A stretch of 64,000 bases of DNA. Source: an uncultured Olsenella sp. (GTDB taxonomy: Bacteria > Actinomycetota > Coriobacteriia > Coriobacteriales > Atopobiaceae). A model generated the notes under the pieces. That model made no database searches and was not told the DNA's origin. It worked only from the letters and a program-made list of their open reading frames with translations. Below are positions 1-8,356 of the stretch, in pieces. The DNA lies in contig UQIF01000010.1 in the NCBI GenBank assembly GCA_900540955.1, positions 1 to 64,000 on the forward strand, given 5' to 3'. The stretch's first letter is position 1. Every line of letters begins with the position of its first letter. Made by a program: the position numbers and the translations under genes.

Positions 1-42
1 CGCCGAGTCGTACAAGTAGGCGCCAACAAGCCAAGATTGTCC

Positions 43-97
43 GTCCAGCCTGTCTGAGGTGGCGAGTGTTCTTCTCGCCAAATCAGACAGGCTGGAC
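43..97. repeat. Palindromic hairpin repeat, copy 1, left of the TA module
   Basis: Outer arms of 15 bp (43-57 and 83-97, core CTGTCTGA/TCAGACAG) enclose a second inverted repeat, GGCGAG (61-66) with CTCGCC (74-79). A nearly identical copy lies at 762-813 in the same orientation, so the two bracket the toxin-antitoxin pair. A diverged third copy is at 11488-11536. It could act as a terminator in either direction, but I see no clear T-tract, so a repeat is the safer call. Confidence 0.8.
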
Positions 98-174
98 CGG
101 CAGGCGGCTCCGGTCAGATTAATACCACGATAATGGTATTATTTCGCTAAATTAGGCGCGGCAAGGGAGGCTCT

Positions 175-450
175 GTGGCACCGGTAATATGTGTCCCCAC
201 TAAAGAGCTCAAGAACACCCAGAGCTTCACGGCGACTGTCCAGGGTGCGGAAGGTCCGGTTATCGTGACGAAGAACGGCAAAGAAGCGTTCGTCTCGATG
301 TCGCTCGAATGTTACGACGCGATGATGCGCGAAGGCGCCCGGGCGCGCCTCTATGAATCCATCGATCGGGCGGAAGCGGATATCGCTGCTGGCAGACTGG
401 TCGATGCTCACGCAAAGAGTTCCGAGCTCCGGGCCCGGTATGGGTTATAA
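175..450 (+). CDS. Phd/YefM-type antitoxin
   Basis: Small 91-residue protein of the Phd/YefM antitoxin kind. These normally bind the operon promoter through the N-terminal half and neutralise a partner toxin through the C-terminal half. The segment around residues 21-45 (GPVIVTKNGKEAFVSMS) matches the typical family pattern of a ligand-like strand followed by a short helix. The start is GTG at 175, preceded by a strong AAGGGAGG ribosome site at 163-170. Its last codons overlap the downstream toxin by 11 bases, the usual arrangement for translational coupling. The identification rests on family pattern and the toxin neighbour. Confidence 0.8.
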   Translation: MAPVICVPTKELKNTQSFTATVQGAEGPVIVTKNGKEAFVSMSLECYDAMMREGARARLYESIDRAEADIAAGRLVDAHAKSSELRARYGL

Positions 451-745
451 CGCTCGACTTGCCGACGAGGCTTCGCGCGATCTTGACGGTATCGTTGCGT
501 ATCTCTGCGAGGTCCTCGGAACTCCGACGGCTGCTACCGAGCTGTTGGACGCTTATGATGCCTTCGTTGATGTCATCGAACGGTATCCTGAGGCCTACGA
601 AAAGTGTGCCGACTCGCATCTGGCCCAGCTTGGCTATCGGAAGGCCTTGCTAAAGGGGTATATCGCGCTATACCGCACGGTGGATAACGAGGTTGTCGTC
701 TCTCGCGTCTTTCATCAATCCCAGGACTATGCGCGACTCGTATAG
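440..745 (+). CDS. RelE/ParE-family toxin
   Basis: Predicted 101-residue toxin of the RelE/ParE superfamily (mRNA interferase or gyrase poison; the sequence does not decide which). Family features are an N-terminal helix pair (ARLADEASRDLDGIVAYL), a central GYRKALL strand and a C-terminal VVVSRVFHQSQDY segment resembling the conserved R-x-F-H end of the family. The open frame extends upstream to 353, but ATG 440 gives a normal-length protein and overlaps the antitoxin end by 11 bases. The pair lies between two near-identical hairpin repeats, which suggests a cassette acquired or exchanged by recombination. Confidence 0.8.
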   Translation: MGYNARLADEASRDLDGIVAYLCEVLGTPTAATELLDAYDAFVDVIERYPEAYEKCADSHLAQLGYRKALLKGYIALYRTVDNEVVVSRVFHQSQDYARLV

Positions 746-761
746 ATGGCCAAGCCTGCCG

Positions 762-813
762 GTCCAGCCTGTCTGAGGTGGCGAGTGTTCTTCTCGCCAA
801 TTCAGACAGGCTG
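762..813. repeat. Palindromic hairpin repeat, copy 2, right of the TA module
   Basis: Almost identical to the repeat at 43-97 over about 50 bases and in the same orientation. The visible changes are one base (A to T) before the right arm and loss of the outermost pairs. It directly follows the toxin stop codon and precedes the TPP riboswitch region. Confidence 0.8.
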
Positions 814-860
814 AAATAGCGGGCGCGTGGTATAGTCCGACTCGACAACTGCATATCGTC

Positions 861-952
861 CAGGGGAGCTGGGACATACGGCCCGGCTGAGAGGAGCGAC
901 CCCAAGCCGCTCGACCCTTGAACCTGATGCGGGTAATTCCGACGAAGGGAGT
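861..952 (+). promoter_or_regulatory. TPP (THI-box) riboswitch
   Basis: The segment carries the two conserved strands of the thiamine pyrophosphate aptamer: GGCTGAGAGGAG at 884-895, and ACCCTTGAACCTGATGCGGG (914-933) followed by TAAT and a closing CGAAGGGAG that contains the thiC ribosome site. The aptamer's 3' end runs straight into the Shine-Dalgarno sequence, so TPP binding most likely blocks translation initiation. I see no separate terminator hairpin. Confidence 0.95.
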
Positions 953-956
953 GCGT

Positions 957-2261
957 ATGACGCAGATCGATGCCGCACGTCGCGGCGAGATCACCCCACA
1001 AATCGCGCAAGTGGCCAAAGACGAGTTCCGTGACCCGGAGTTCGTCCGCGAAGGCGTGGCCGCCGGCCGTATCGCGATTCCGGCAAACATCAACCACCCG
1101 AACCTCCGCGCCTGCGGCGTGGGCGAGGGCCTTCGCACGAAGGTCAACGTCAACCTTGGCATCTCGGGCGACATCCAGGATGCGCCCCAGGAGTGGGAGA
1201 AGGTCGCCATCGCCGAGAAGTTCGGCGCCGACGCCATCATGGACCTCTCCAACTCTGGAAAGACGCGCGTGTTCCGCCGTCAGCTCATCGAGAAGACCCC
1301 GCTGATGGTCGGCACTGTTCCCATGTATGACGCGATCGGCTACCTCGAGACCCCGCTCGTCAAGCTCACTGGCGACGACCTGCTGCGCGTCGTGAGGGCG
1401 CACGCCGAGGACGGCGTCGACTTCATGACGATCCACGCCGGCTTCAACCGCCGCGTGCTCGACACCTTCATGGAGACGGGTCGCCTTACCAACATCGTCT
1501 CGCGCGGCGGAAGCCTGCTGTTCGGCTGGATGATGACCACCGGCAAGGAGAACCCCTTCTATGAGCGCTTCGACGAGGTGCTCGAGATTTGCCACGAGTA
1601 CGACGTGACCATCAGCCTGGGCGACGCCTGCCGCGGCGGCTCGACCTACGACGCCACTGACGCGTCCGAGGTGGCGGAGCTCGTCGAGCTGGGCAAGCTC
1701 ACCAAGCGCGCCTGGGAGGCCGGCGTCCAGGTGGTCGTCGAGGGCCCGGGCCACATGGCCTTGGACGAGGTCGCCGCAAACATGAAGCTCCAGAAGCGCC
1801 TGTGCCACAACGCCCCGTTTTACGTGCTCGGGCCCCTTGTGACGGACATCGCGCCTGGCTACGACCACATCACCGCCGCCATCGGCGGGGCCGTGGCGGC
1901 AAGCACCGGCGCCGACTGGCTCTGTTACGTGACGCCCGCCGAGCACCTGAGGCTCCCCGACACCAACGACGTCCGCGAAGGCCTTGTGGCCACGCGCATC
2001 GCCGCCCACGCCGCCGACATTGCCAAGGGCGTCCCGCACGCCCGCGACATCGACAACAAGATGAGCGCCGCCCGCCGCCGCGTGGACTGGGACGGCATGT
2101 GGGAGTGCGCCCTCGATCCGGAGCGCGCGCAGGAGATCTTGGCCCAGGCGCCGCCCTCGGAGGACGGGACGTGCACGATGTGCGGAAAAATGTGCGCCGC
2201 GCGCACCGTCAACCGCATCATGGAGGGCCTGACCATCGACCTTGGAGAGGATGAGAAATAA
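957..2261 (+). CDS. thiC: Phosphomethylpyrimidine synthase ThiC
   Basis: Radical-SAM enzyme converting aminoimidazole ribotide to hydroxymethylpyrimidine phosphate in thiamine synthesis. The 434-residue protein has the short form of the family with the expected blocks (GTVPMYDA, DFMTIHAGFNRR, GDACRGGSTYDATD, VEGPGHMALDEV, PLVTDIAPGYDH) and a C-terminal Cys cluster, CTMCGKMC, near residue 405. That cluster reads C-x2-C-x3-C, one residue shorter than the textbook C-x2-C-x4-C. ATG 957 was chosen over the upstream ATG at 918, which lies inside the riboswitch, because AAGGGAG sits just before 957. First gene of the thiCMED operon; its stop overlaps thiM by one base. Confidence 0.95.
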   Translation: MTQIDAARRGEITPQIAQVAKDEFRDPEFVREGVAAGRIAIPANINHPNLRACGVGEGLRTKVNVNLGISGDIQDAPQEWEKVAIAEKFGADAIMDLSNSGKTRVFRRQLIEKTPLMVGTVPMYDAIGYLETPLVKLTGDDLLRVVRAHAEDGVDFMTIHAGFNRRVLDTFMETGRLTNIVSRGGSLLFGWMMTTGKENPFYERFDEVLEICHEYDVTISLGDACRGGSTYDATDASEVAELVELGKLTKRAWEAGVQVVVEGPGHMALDEVAANMKLQKRLCHNAPFYVLGPLVTDIAPGYDHITAAIGGAVAASTGADWLCYVTPAEHLRLPDTNDVREGLVATRIAAHAADIAKGVPHARDIDNKMSAARRRVDWDGMWECALDPERAQEILAQAPPSEDGTCTMCGKMCAARTVNRIMEGLTIDLGEDEK

Positions 2262-3097
2262 TGACCGAGTTTGATTTCGTGGGCGCCGCTCTCGACGAGG
2301 TTCGCGCTTCTTGCCCGCTTGTACACTGCATCACCAACTACGTGACCGTCAACGACTGCGCCAACGCGCTTCTGGCCATCGGCGGAAGCCCCATCATGAG
2401 CGATGAGCCCGCCGACGCGGCCCAGATCACGCGCATCTGCGGCGGCCTCGACTTAAACATCGGTACCCTGAACAGCCGCTCCATCGAGGGCATGCATGCC
2501 GCCGGCAAGGTCGCCGGCGAGCTCGGCCACAAAATCTTGCTCGACCCCGTCGGCGCCGGCGCCTCAGACCTGCGCACGGATACCGCGAGCGCGCTTCTGG
2601 ACGAGCTCCCGGTCACGCTCCTGCGCGGCAACATGAGCGAGATCAAGGCCGTTGCAGGCGCCGCCGCCGCCACGCGTGGCGTCGACGCGAACCCCGACGA
2701 TGCCGTGACCGACGCGAACCTTACCGAGTCGGCAGCCTTCGCCCGCTCCCTTGCGGCAAAGGCCGGCTGCGTCGTGGCCGTCACCGGTGCGATCGACCTC
2801 GTCGCCGACGCCGACCGCGCGTATGCCGTGCGCAACGGCCTTCCCGTCATGGGAAAGGTCACGGGCACGGGCTGCATGCTCTCGGCCATCGCGCCGGCCT
2901 TCCTCGTGGCTCACGACGACGCGCTCGAGGCCGCCGTCGCCGCGGTTGCCGCCATGGGCCTTGCCGGTCAGATCGCCGGCGGCCGCATGGGCGAACTCGA
3001 CGGCAACGGGAGCTTCCGCACGTATTTGCTCGATGCGCTCTACAACATGACGGGCGAGAAGCTCGCTGCCGGAGCCCTCGTGCAGAAGGTCGCGTAA
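2261..3097 (+). CDS. thiM: Hydroxyethylthiazole kinase ThiM
   Basis: Phosphorylates 4-methyl-5-(hydroxyethyl)thiazole using ATP, a salvage step of thiamine synthesis. The 278-residue length is normal. Recognisable segments are PLVHCITNYVTVNDCANALLAIGGSP near the N-terminus, LLDPVGAGAS, LLRGNMSEI and the family catalytic VTGTGCMLSA block near residue 200. Start and stop overlap the neighbours by one base each (TAATG junctions), indicating translational coupling. With no thiG, thiH, thiS or thiF in the window, its presence suggests the thiazole half is taken from outside. Confidence 0.95.
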   Translation: MTEFDFVGAALDEVRASCPLVHCITNYVTVNDCANALLAIGGSPIMSDEPADAAQITRICGGLDLNIGTLNSRSIEGMHAAGKVAGELGHKILLDPVGAGASDLRTDTASALLDELPVTLLRGNMSEIKAVAGAAAATRGVDANPDDAVTDANLTESAAFARSLAAKAGCVVAVTGAIDLVADADRAYAVRNGLPVMGKVTGTGCMLSAIAPAFLVAHDDALEAAVAAVAAMGLAGQIAGGRMGELDGNGSFRTYLLDALYNMTGEKLAAGALVQKVA

Positions 3098-3786
3098 TGG
3101 TTGCTGCAAAGAAAGGCGTCCCCTGCGCCCGCGGCAGGTGGTCTGCTGAGGATATCCGCAGCTCAATGCTGCTCTATGCCGTGACCGACCGCGCCTGGCT
3201 GCAGGGCCGCAGCCTTGCCGACTGCGTGCGCGAGGCCATCGAGGGCGGTGTCACCTTCGTCCAGCTTCGCGAGAAGAACGCGGGCCATGACGAGGCGGCA
3301 CTTCTTGCCCGGGAGCTCAAGGCGGTGTGCGCCGAGGCGGGCGTCCCGTTCGTGATCGACGACGACGTGGCGCTCGCGGCCGAGGTGGGAGCCGACGGCG
3401 TGCATGTGGGCCAGTCCGATATGGCCTGTGCGGAGGCCCGCCGCATCTTGGGCGAGCAGGCCATCGTGGGCGTAAGCGCCCAGACGGTGGACGAGGCGCT
3501 CGCAGCCCAGGCCGCCGGCGCGGATTACCTGGGCGTGGGCGCCCTGCACCCTACGCCGACCAAGCCCGATGCCGTCGACGTCACCATGGATGAGCTGCGG
3601 CGCATTTGCAATGCGGTCTCTATTCCCGTCGTCGGGATCGGCGGTGTCGACGCGGCGAGCGCCCATGAGCTCGCGGGCTCCGGCGTGGCGGGAGGAGCGG
3701 TCGTCTCGGCGATTTTCGCTGCCGACGACTGCCGCCGCGCATCGGCTGAGCTTGCGCGCGAGCTTGCGAAGGTCGTCGCGCGATGA
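3097..3786 (+). CDS. thiE: Thiamine-phosphate synthase ThiE
   Basis: Joins HMP pyrophosphate and thiazole phosphate to give thiamine monophosphate. TIM-barrel signature segments are LYAVTDR, VQLREKN, PFVIDDD, GVHVGQSD, GVGALHPTPTKPDA and PVVGIGGVDAAS. At 229 residues it carries about 20 extra N-terminal residues compared with typical ThiE. ATG 3097 is preferred because it overlaps the thiM stop and has AGAAGG upstream; ATG 3166 is a possible internal alternative. The 3' end overlaps thiD by four bases. Confidence 0.95.
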   Translation: MVAAKKGVPCARGRWSAEDIRSSMLLYAVTDRAWLQGRSLADCVREAIEGGVTFVQLREKNAGHDEAALLARELKAVCAEAGVPFVIDDDVALAAEVGADGVHVGQSDMACAEARRILGEQAIVGVSAQTVDEALAAQAAGADYLGVGALHPTPTKPDAVDVTMDELRRICNAVSIPVVGIGGVDAASAHELAGSGVAGGAVVSAIFAADDCRRASAELARELAKVVAR

Positions 3787-4610
3787 GCGTCGCGGTCCCG
3801 TCTCGCCCGCGCTGCCCCAAGTCGGTCCTGAGCATTGCTGGGTCCGACTCCTCGGGCGGCGCAGGCGTCCAAGCGGATATAAAGACCATCGAGGCGCTGG
3901 GCCTCTATGCCCAGACCGCCGTTACCGCCCTTACCGCACAGAACACGACGGGGGTGGCTGCCGTCGTTGCCACGGAGCCGCCGATGGTCGCCGCGCAGAT
4001 CGACGCCGTGTTCGCCGACATCGTGCCCGATGCCGTTAAGGTCGGGATAATCCCGTCCAGTGACGTTGCCCGCGCGGTCGTCGACCGGCTGCGCGCGCAT
4101 GGCGCCTGCAACATCGTCGTCGACCCGGTTATGGTGGCCACGAGCGGCGCCGTGCTCGCGGATGAGGGCGCCGTTTCCGAAGAACTCTTTGGCATGGCTG
4201 CCGTGGTGACGCCGAATATCCCTGAGGCGGAGGTGCTTTTGGGGCGTGCGGCTCGGCAGGAGTGCCGGATTGCCTCGGAGGCTGACGCCGAGCATGCGGC
4301 AAAGGCGCTTGCCCGCCACTTTGGCTGCGCGTTTCTCGTCAAGGGCGGGCACGGTGCCCATGACGCAAACGACGTGCTCGCCACGCCCGAGGGTGACGTC
4401 TGTTGGCTTCGCGCCGGGCGCGTCGACAACCCGAATACGCATGGCACCGGCTGCACGCTCTCGTCCGCGATCGCCTGCGGACTTGCCCAAGGGCTTGACG
4501 TGCCCTCTGCCGTCGAAGACGCAAAGAAGTACCTCGACGGTTGCCTGCGGGCTCATCTCGACCTGGGCCGTGGTTCCGGGCCACTCGATCACATGTGGCG
4601 TTTTTTCTGA
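3783..4610 (+). CDS. thiD: Hydroxymethylpyrimidine (phosphate) kinase ThiD
   Basis: Performs the two phosphorylations that give HMP pyrophosphate for ThiE. The 275-residue ribokinase-fold protein has the classical N-terminus SIAGSDSSGGAGVQADIKT, VDPVMVATSG, TPNIPEAE, LVKGGH and the anion-hole segment THGTGCTLSSAIA near residue 220. It starts in an ATGA overlap with thiE and closes the operon, followed by a hairpin terminator. Together with ThiC, ThiM and ThiE it completes thiamine phosphate formation except for thiazole synthesis. Confidence 0.95.
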   Translation: MSVAVPSRPRCPKSVLSIAGSDSSGGAGVQADIKTIEALGLYAQTAVTALTAQNTTGVAAVVATEPPMVAAQIDAVFADIVPDAVKVGIIPSSDVARAVVDRLRAHGACNIVVDPVMVATSGAVLADEGAVSEELFGMAAVVTPNIPEAEVLLGRAARQECRIASEADAEHAAKALARHFGCAFLVKGGHGAHDANDVLATPEGDVCWLRAGRVDNPNTHGTGCTLSSAIACGLAQGLDVPSAVEDAKKYLDGCLRAHLDLGRGSGPLDHMWRFF

Positions 4611-4664
4611 CCGGAAGACCCGGTTCTTGCATAGTAGCTTCGGGTTGGGACCAATAAAGTCACC

Positions 4665-4706
4665 GGGGAGACGGATTGCGATCACGCGCGGTTCGTCTCC
4701 CTTTTC
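4665..4706 (+). terminator. Rho-independent terminator of the thi operon
   Basis: GGGAGACG (4666-4673) pairs with CGTCTCCC (4694-4701), followed by TTTTC. It lies about 55 bases after the thiD stop. Confidence 0.8.
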
Positions 4707-4993
4707 TTGTGTATCTAGGAACCTTGTACCCCCGCTGACCGAATTCTCCCTCAATGTTGAATTGTTGTTGCAACTGCCTGCTATTCTCTGAGCTAAATGA
4801 CGAGGTACCCCTCCCATTTTTCGCTGGCAGGCACACTATCTTTCAAAATATATTACTAAGGGCAGTCCCGAGTTTTGCCATGAGTTGTAAAAATAGGGGG
4901 GTACACGTTAAAATTTACATATTGCTGTTTACCTAATTTAAGGGTAAAAATGCACATATGGCATGTGCCGCTGCAACAGAATGGGGGATGGAT
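4707..4993. other. AT-rich intergenic region before the first winged-helix gene
   Basis: No credible gene. It contains one GTACCCCC (4726-4733) and one opposite-facing GGGGGGTAC (4896-4904), an octamer that recurs in noncoding DNA through the window. It is much more AT-rich than the flanking genes and probably holds the promoter for the gene at 4994. Confidence 0.5.
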
Positions 4994-5395
4994 ATGAGTC
5001 CGCACGAAGAAGGTGCGATACCTGACATAGCCCCTGTTGACGGTTCTCTGCAAAACGTCGACGATTCTGGCGCGGACTTCTCTCCGGAAAGATGGCCAAA
5101 GTGGATGGAGGCGGGCAGAAAGAAGGGCCCGAACCACCTCACTCCGACCCAACGCCGGATTCTTGCGCTTATCGTCGAGCGACAGTCCGACAATGGCGCC
5201 GTGGCGCTTACCAAGCGCGAAATCGCTGAATACCTACATAAGAGCGAAAAGACCGTGGATCGCCTCGTTGCCGACCTACGCCACAGGAAGCTTATCAACT
5301 CCGTTCCCCGGTTCACGAACGCGGGAGGTCAGGTCGCCAATGCGTATAAGCTGACCGCTGCTGTCCGAAAGAAGTACCCGGTTCTCTTTGAGTAG
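4994..5395 (+). CDS. Winged-helix DNA-binding protein, paralogue 1
   Basis: Predicted 133-residue transcription regulator of unknown target. After a variable acidic N-terminus comes a conserved block: GPNHLTPTQRRIL, a helix-turn-helix ALTKREIAEYLHKSEKTVDRLVADLRHRKLI, then a wing GGQVANAYKLT. The same architecture is found at 5524-5838 and 11004-11363, so these are three paralogues within 6.5 kb, all next to the sortase-anchored surface proteins. ATG 4994 was chosen over 4958 and 4988 because GGGGGA at 4983-4988 gives proper spacing. A role in controlling the surface genes is an inference from position only. Confidence 0.75.
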   Translation: MSPHEEGAIPDIAPVDGSLQNVDDSGADFSPERWPKWMEAGRKKGPNHLTPTQRRILALIVERQSDNGAVALTKREIAEYLHKSEKTVDRLVADLRHRKLINSVPRFTNAGGQVANAYKLTAAVRKKYPVLFE

Positions 5396-5523
5396 CCGCC
5401 GGCGGTTGCTGCGAGACCCCGCTGTGCGTCTCCGCGTCCTCCCCGCGGATCGTGAAGCCTTTACGGCGCCTGCGCGCGGGGGAGAGAAGCGTACCGTATG
5501 CGGGAGTTTGGCGAGAGCGAGCC

Positions 5524-5838
5524 CTACGGTCGCGGATTGGCGGGCGCGCCCCCGAGCAGAGTTGTGAGATTTCGTCTGCATATGGCCGTCAGGCGGTAGA
5601 GGTTGGCAACCTGACCGCCATCGTCGTTGTGCTCCGCCTCGGCGCGCACGAGGCCCTTAACGCGCAGAACGCGAAGACCGTTTTCAATCGTGGCGAAGGA
5701 ATAGCCAAGCTGCTCGGCAAGCTCACGCTTGCTGATCGAAATGCCTTTGTTATCGTCAGAAGCGGCTATGTGTCGCAGGATTTGTTTTTGAGAAGGGCTT
5801 AACGAGAGGCACGTATTCCTCCCGGTACATTTTCGCAT
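5524..5838 (-). CDS. Winged-helix DNA-binding protein, paralogue 2
   Basis: A 104-residue protein on the reverse strand sharing the pattern of its neighbours: LSLSPSQKQILRHI, then SISKRELAEQLGYSFATIENGLRVLRVKGLV (helix-turn-helix) and GGQVANLYRLT (wing). It lacks the longer N-terminal arm of paralogues 1 and 3. It is convergent with paralogue 1 and divergent from the surface protein gene at 6309, so its upstream region is shared with that gene. This arrangement is common for a regulator and its target, but regulation is not shown by the sequence. The start has only a weak GGAG about ten bases upstream. Confidence 0.7.
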   Translation of the reverse strand: MRKCTGRNTCLSLSPSQKQILRHIAASDDNKGISISKRELAEQLGYSFATIENGLRVLRVKGLVRAEAEHNDDGGQVANLYRLTAICRRNLTTLLGGAPANPRP

Positions 5839-6308
5839 CCTTGTTTCGCTCCGAAGACTGTTTTGCGATTGCTGTTAAGCATTGGAGTTGCAAGAAGAAA
5901 AGTCAAAAGGAGGGGGTACATTTCGAGTTGCCTGAGCTAGATAGGCATTTCAAAAATATGTAGATACCGTGAAATTAAATAAAGGCAAAAATAGGAATTG
6001 CAATTAGTAAAAGTACCCCCGGTTAGTAATAGCTTACACACCAAGGGTGCTTTAATCGAAATGGCCCATCAGATGGAACCGGGCTTTCACCTCGGGGCAG
6101 TTTGATTGTCCATGGCCATACGGAAGCAATGACTTTAATAATTACTTTCTTGCCTGAGAAAACTGAGCCGCCTGTTTTATGCAGCTAAAGCATAAAACAT
6201 TGAAGTAAGTGAACACACTTTCAGCTCTTTTTGCAAAATAAAAAGTAATTACGACTCTAACAGCGGCCCGACGTCTACGTGCGCCGCCGCTCGTCAAAAG
6301 GAGAAGAA
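5839..6308. promoter_or_regulatory. Divergent AT-rich promoter region of the surface protein and paralogue 2
   Basis: About 470 bases without a supportable gene. It carries GGGGGTAC (5912-5919) and its inverse GTACCCCC (6013-6020), and a perfect 9-bp hairpin GTTTTATGC (6174-6182) / GCATAAAAC (6190-6198) with loop AGCTAAA in the leader of the surface protein. The ribosome site AAAAGGAG at 6296-6303 belongs to the 6309 gene. Specific promoter boxes cannot be fixed by eye. Confidence 0.5.
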
Positions 6309-8345
6309 ATGAAGATGAACCGTACGAGCGCAGCCGCTGCCGTGATCGCTGCGGGCCTGGTCGCATCTCTTGGTGCCCTCGCTCCCGCGTCGGTGAACGC
6401 CGACGAGCTGGCCGCCGCGGCGCCCGCTGCTACCCAGTCCGCCGATGCCGAGGATCCCGCCGCCGACGTCGCTGACGACGCTGCTGACGACACTATCGCC
6501 GACGCTGATTCCACGCCTAGCGATGACGCTGCCGTCGCCGCAGTCTCTGCCGTTGCCCTGAGCGACGAGTCGACCGCCGCCGCTCCCGAGGCGAAGACGC
6601 CCGCCGCCGGCAATGTCGCAGAGTTTAACGGGACCCAGTACGCGACCTTTGATGAAGCGCTTGCTGTCGCCAAGAAAACTGACGGCGCGACCATCAAGCT
6701 CCTTGCCGATGCCGAGACTTCGGGCCTTGATTTGAACAAGGACCTCACCATCGACGGCAATGGCCACGCGCTGAAGTTCACCGACAAGGGCATTGCCCTT
6801 TGGGGCCACGCGCTTGTGCTCAAGAACGTCAATGCAAGCATGGCCGGCGTTGGCTCCACTCCGTATACCGCCGAGTGGAAATGGATGTCTGTGTGCGCGA
6901 GCAAGGATGCCTCGCTCACGCTCGATGGCGCTACGCTTACCATGGACGGTACCGATACCGCCAGCAACGTGCATGCCATCTACTTCTGCAGCAACAACAA
7001 GCTTAACCTGAAGAATGGTTCTAACCTCACCATTAAGAACTACAAGCAGGACGCCCTTGAGTGGGATGGCGGCGACGGCGGCTACAACGTGAACATCGAA
7101 GGTGGCTCTACCTACACCTCTGATCACTGCCGTTCTGGCTTTACAGGCACTTTTATCGTCACGGTCGACAACTCGAATGTCAACGTTGAGAAGTCGACTG
7201 GTAACGGTTCGAATGGTTCGCACTTTAATATCAAGAATGGCTCCGTGGTTGACTTCTCTGGTAACGGCTCTCACGGCCTTTCCGCCGGTAACCTCACCAT
7301 CAATAGCTCTACGGTTACGGCCAGCAATAACGCTCTCACGGGCATCATTTTTACTGGCAAGGGCGAGTTCAAGAGCGCGAATGTTCAGATTTCCGGCACT
7401 AAGGGCACGAGCTACTGGAACGCTGGCATGCGTCTGATGAAGGCGAACGCAAGGCTCGATGTTGACGCTGCTTCTACGGTTGCTATCACTGGCAACAAAG
7501 TCACCGGCCTCTTCCTTGATTCCGGTGCGCAGGCTGCGTTCGCCGAGGGTTCCGGCCTTACCATTACGCGCAACGATGCCTCTCAGGAGAACTGCTCCAC
7601 CAAGAAAGATACCGCTCAGTGTGGCGGCGACGTAGTCGTGCGCAACGGAGCCGGCCTTACGCTTCCTGCTTCGGCGGTGATCGACAATAACAACGCTGCT
7701 CTTGCTGGCGATGACCTGTATGTCGAGGAAGGTGGCACCCTCACTTTTGGCGCCACTCACAATGACGCCCTCACCGAGTTCGACGGTTGCGGCCACGATA
7801 TTGACGGCTGGTATGACGACGCCGCTGCTTCCCGTTGGTCCGCTCACGGTGAGAGCAAACACGTTGCCGCTGTCCAGCCGGGCACTCCTCTTGTCGCCAA
7901 AGAGGGCCCTGTTGCTCTCAAGGCGGCACACGGTCTCGTGAACGTCGACTACCAGTACGTCGGCGTCGCTCCTGCGAACGCGAAGCTGCCGGGTGCTGAC
8001 AAGGGCCTCGAGGTCGGCTCCTCTTACACGGCTCAGACCCAGAACCCCGTTGAGGGCTACACCTTCGCTGGCTGGTTCACCGACGACGCCTGCACCACCC
8101 AGTGGGTCGACGGCACGCCCCTGACCGGCTCTATGACGCTCTACGGCAAGTGGACCAAGAACCCCGAGACTCCTGCAACGCCGGCGGAAACCCAGAAGCC
8201 GACGACGAACAAGCCTGCTAAGAAGCAGGTAAAGAAGAGCGTCCCGAAGACCGGGGACGAGACTTCCTCAGCTTTGCCGTTCGCGCTGTTCGGCGGTGCC
8301 GCTGCCGCGATCGGCCTGGGCATTAAGTCACGCCGTCACGAGTAA
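6309..8345 (+). CDS. Sortase-anchored surface protein with beta-helix and InlB-type repeat
   Basis: A 678-residue secreted, wall-anchored protein. Residues 1-31 form a signal peptide ending SVNA; an Ala/Asp-rich stretch follows to about residue 100. Residues 105-440 show irregular repeats rich in N, G, S and T (for example NLTINSSTVTASNNALTGI), typical of a right-handed beta-helix. Around 582-617 is a Listeria-Bacteroides/InlB B-repeat (GYTFAGWFTDDACTTQW, then LYGKW). The C-terminus has VPKTGD near residue 645, a hydrophobic helix and an Arg/His tail, a class of sortase signal. A likely adhesin or glycan-binding protein. ATG 6309 follows AAAAGGAG. No sortase is in the window. Confidence 0.85.
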   Translation: MKMNRTSAAAAVIAAGLVASLGALAPASVNADELAAAAPAATQSADAEDPAADVADDAADDTIADADSTPSDDAAVAAVSAVALSDESTAAAPEAKTPAAGNVAEFNGTQYATFDEALAVAKKTDGATIKLLADAETSGLDLNKDLTIDGNGHALKFTDKGIALWGHALVLKNVNASMAGVGSTPYTAEWKWMSVCASKDASLTLDGATLTMDGTDTASNVHAIYFCSNNKLNLKNGSNLTIKNYKQDALEWDGGDGGYNVNIEGGSTYTSDHCRSGFTGTFIVTVDNSNVNVEKSTGNGSNGSHFNIKNGSVVDFSGNGSHGLSAGNLTINSSTVTASNNALTGIIFTGKGEFKSANVQISGTKGTSYWNAGMRLMKANARLDVDAASTVAITGNKVTGLFLDSGAQAAFAEGSGLTITRNDASQENCSTKKDTAQCGGDVVVRNGAGLTLPASAVIDNNNAALAGDDLYVEEGGTLTFGATHNDALTEFDGCGHDIDGWYDDAAASRWSAHGESKHVAAVQPGTPLVAKEGPVALKAAHGLVNVDYQYVGVAPANAKLPGADKGLEVGSSYTAQTQNPVEGYTFAGWFTDDACTTQWVDGTPLTGSMTLYGKWTKNPETPATPAETQKPTTNKPAKKQVKKSVPKTGDETSSALPFALFGGAAAAIGLGIKSRRHE

Positions 8346-8356
8346 GGCCTAGTTGT

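Noticed and set aside
573..2039. Long open frame on the reverse strand opposite thiC
   Set aside because: It is the antisense shadow of thiC and the riboswitch; high GC content makes such frames common, and it has no family-like motifs or ribosome site.
4754..4936. Small plus-strand frame of 60 codons in AT-rich DNA
   Set aside because: No ribosome site, odd composition, and it overlaps the putative promoter of the 4994 gene.
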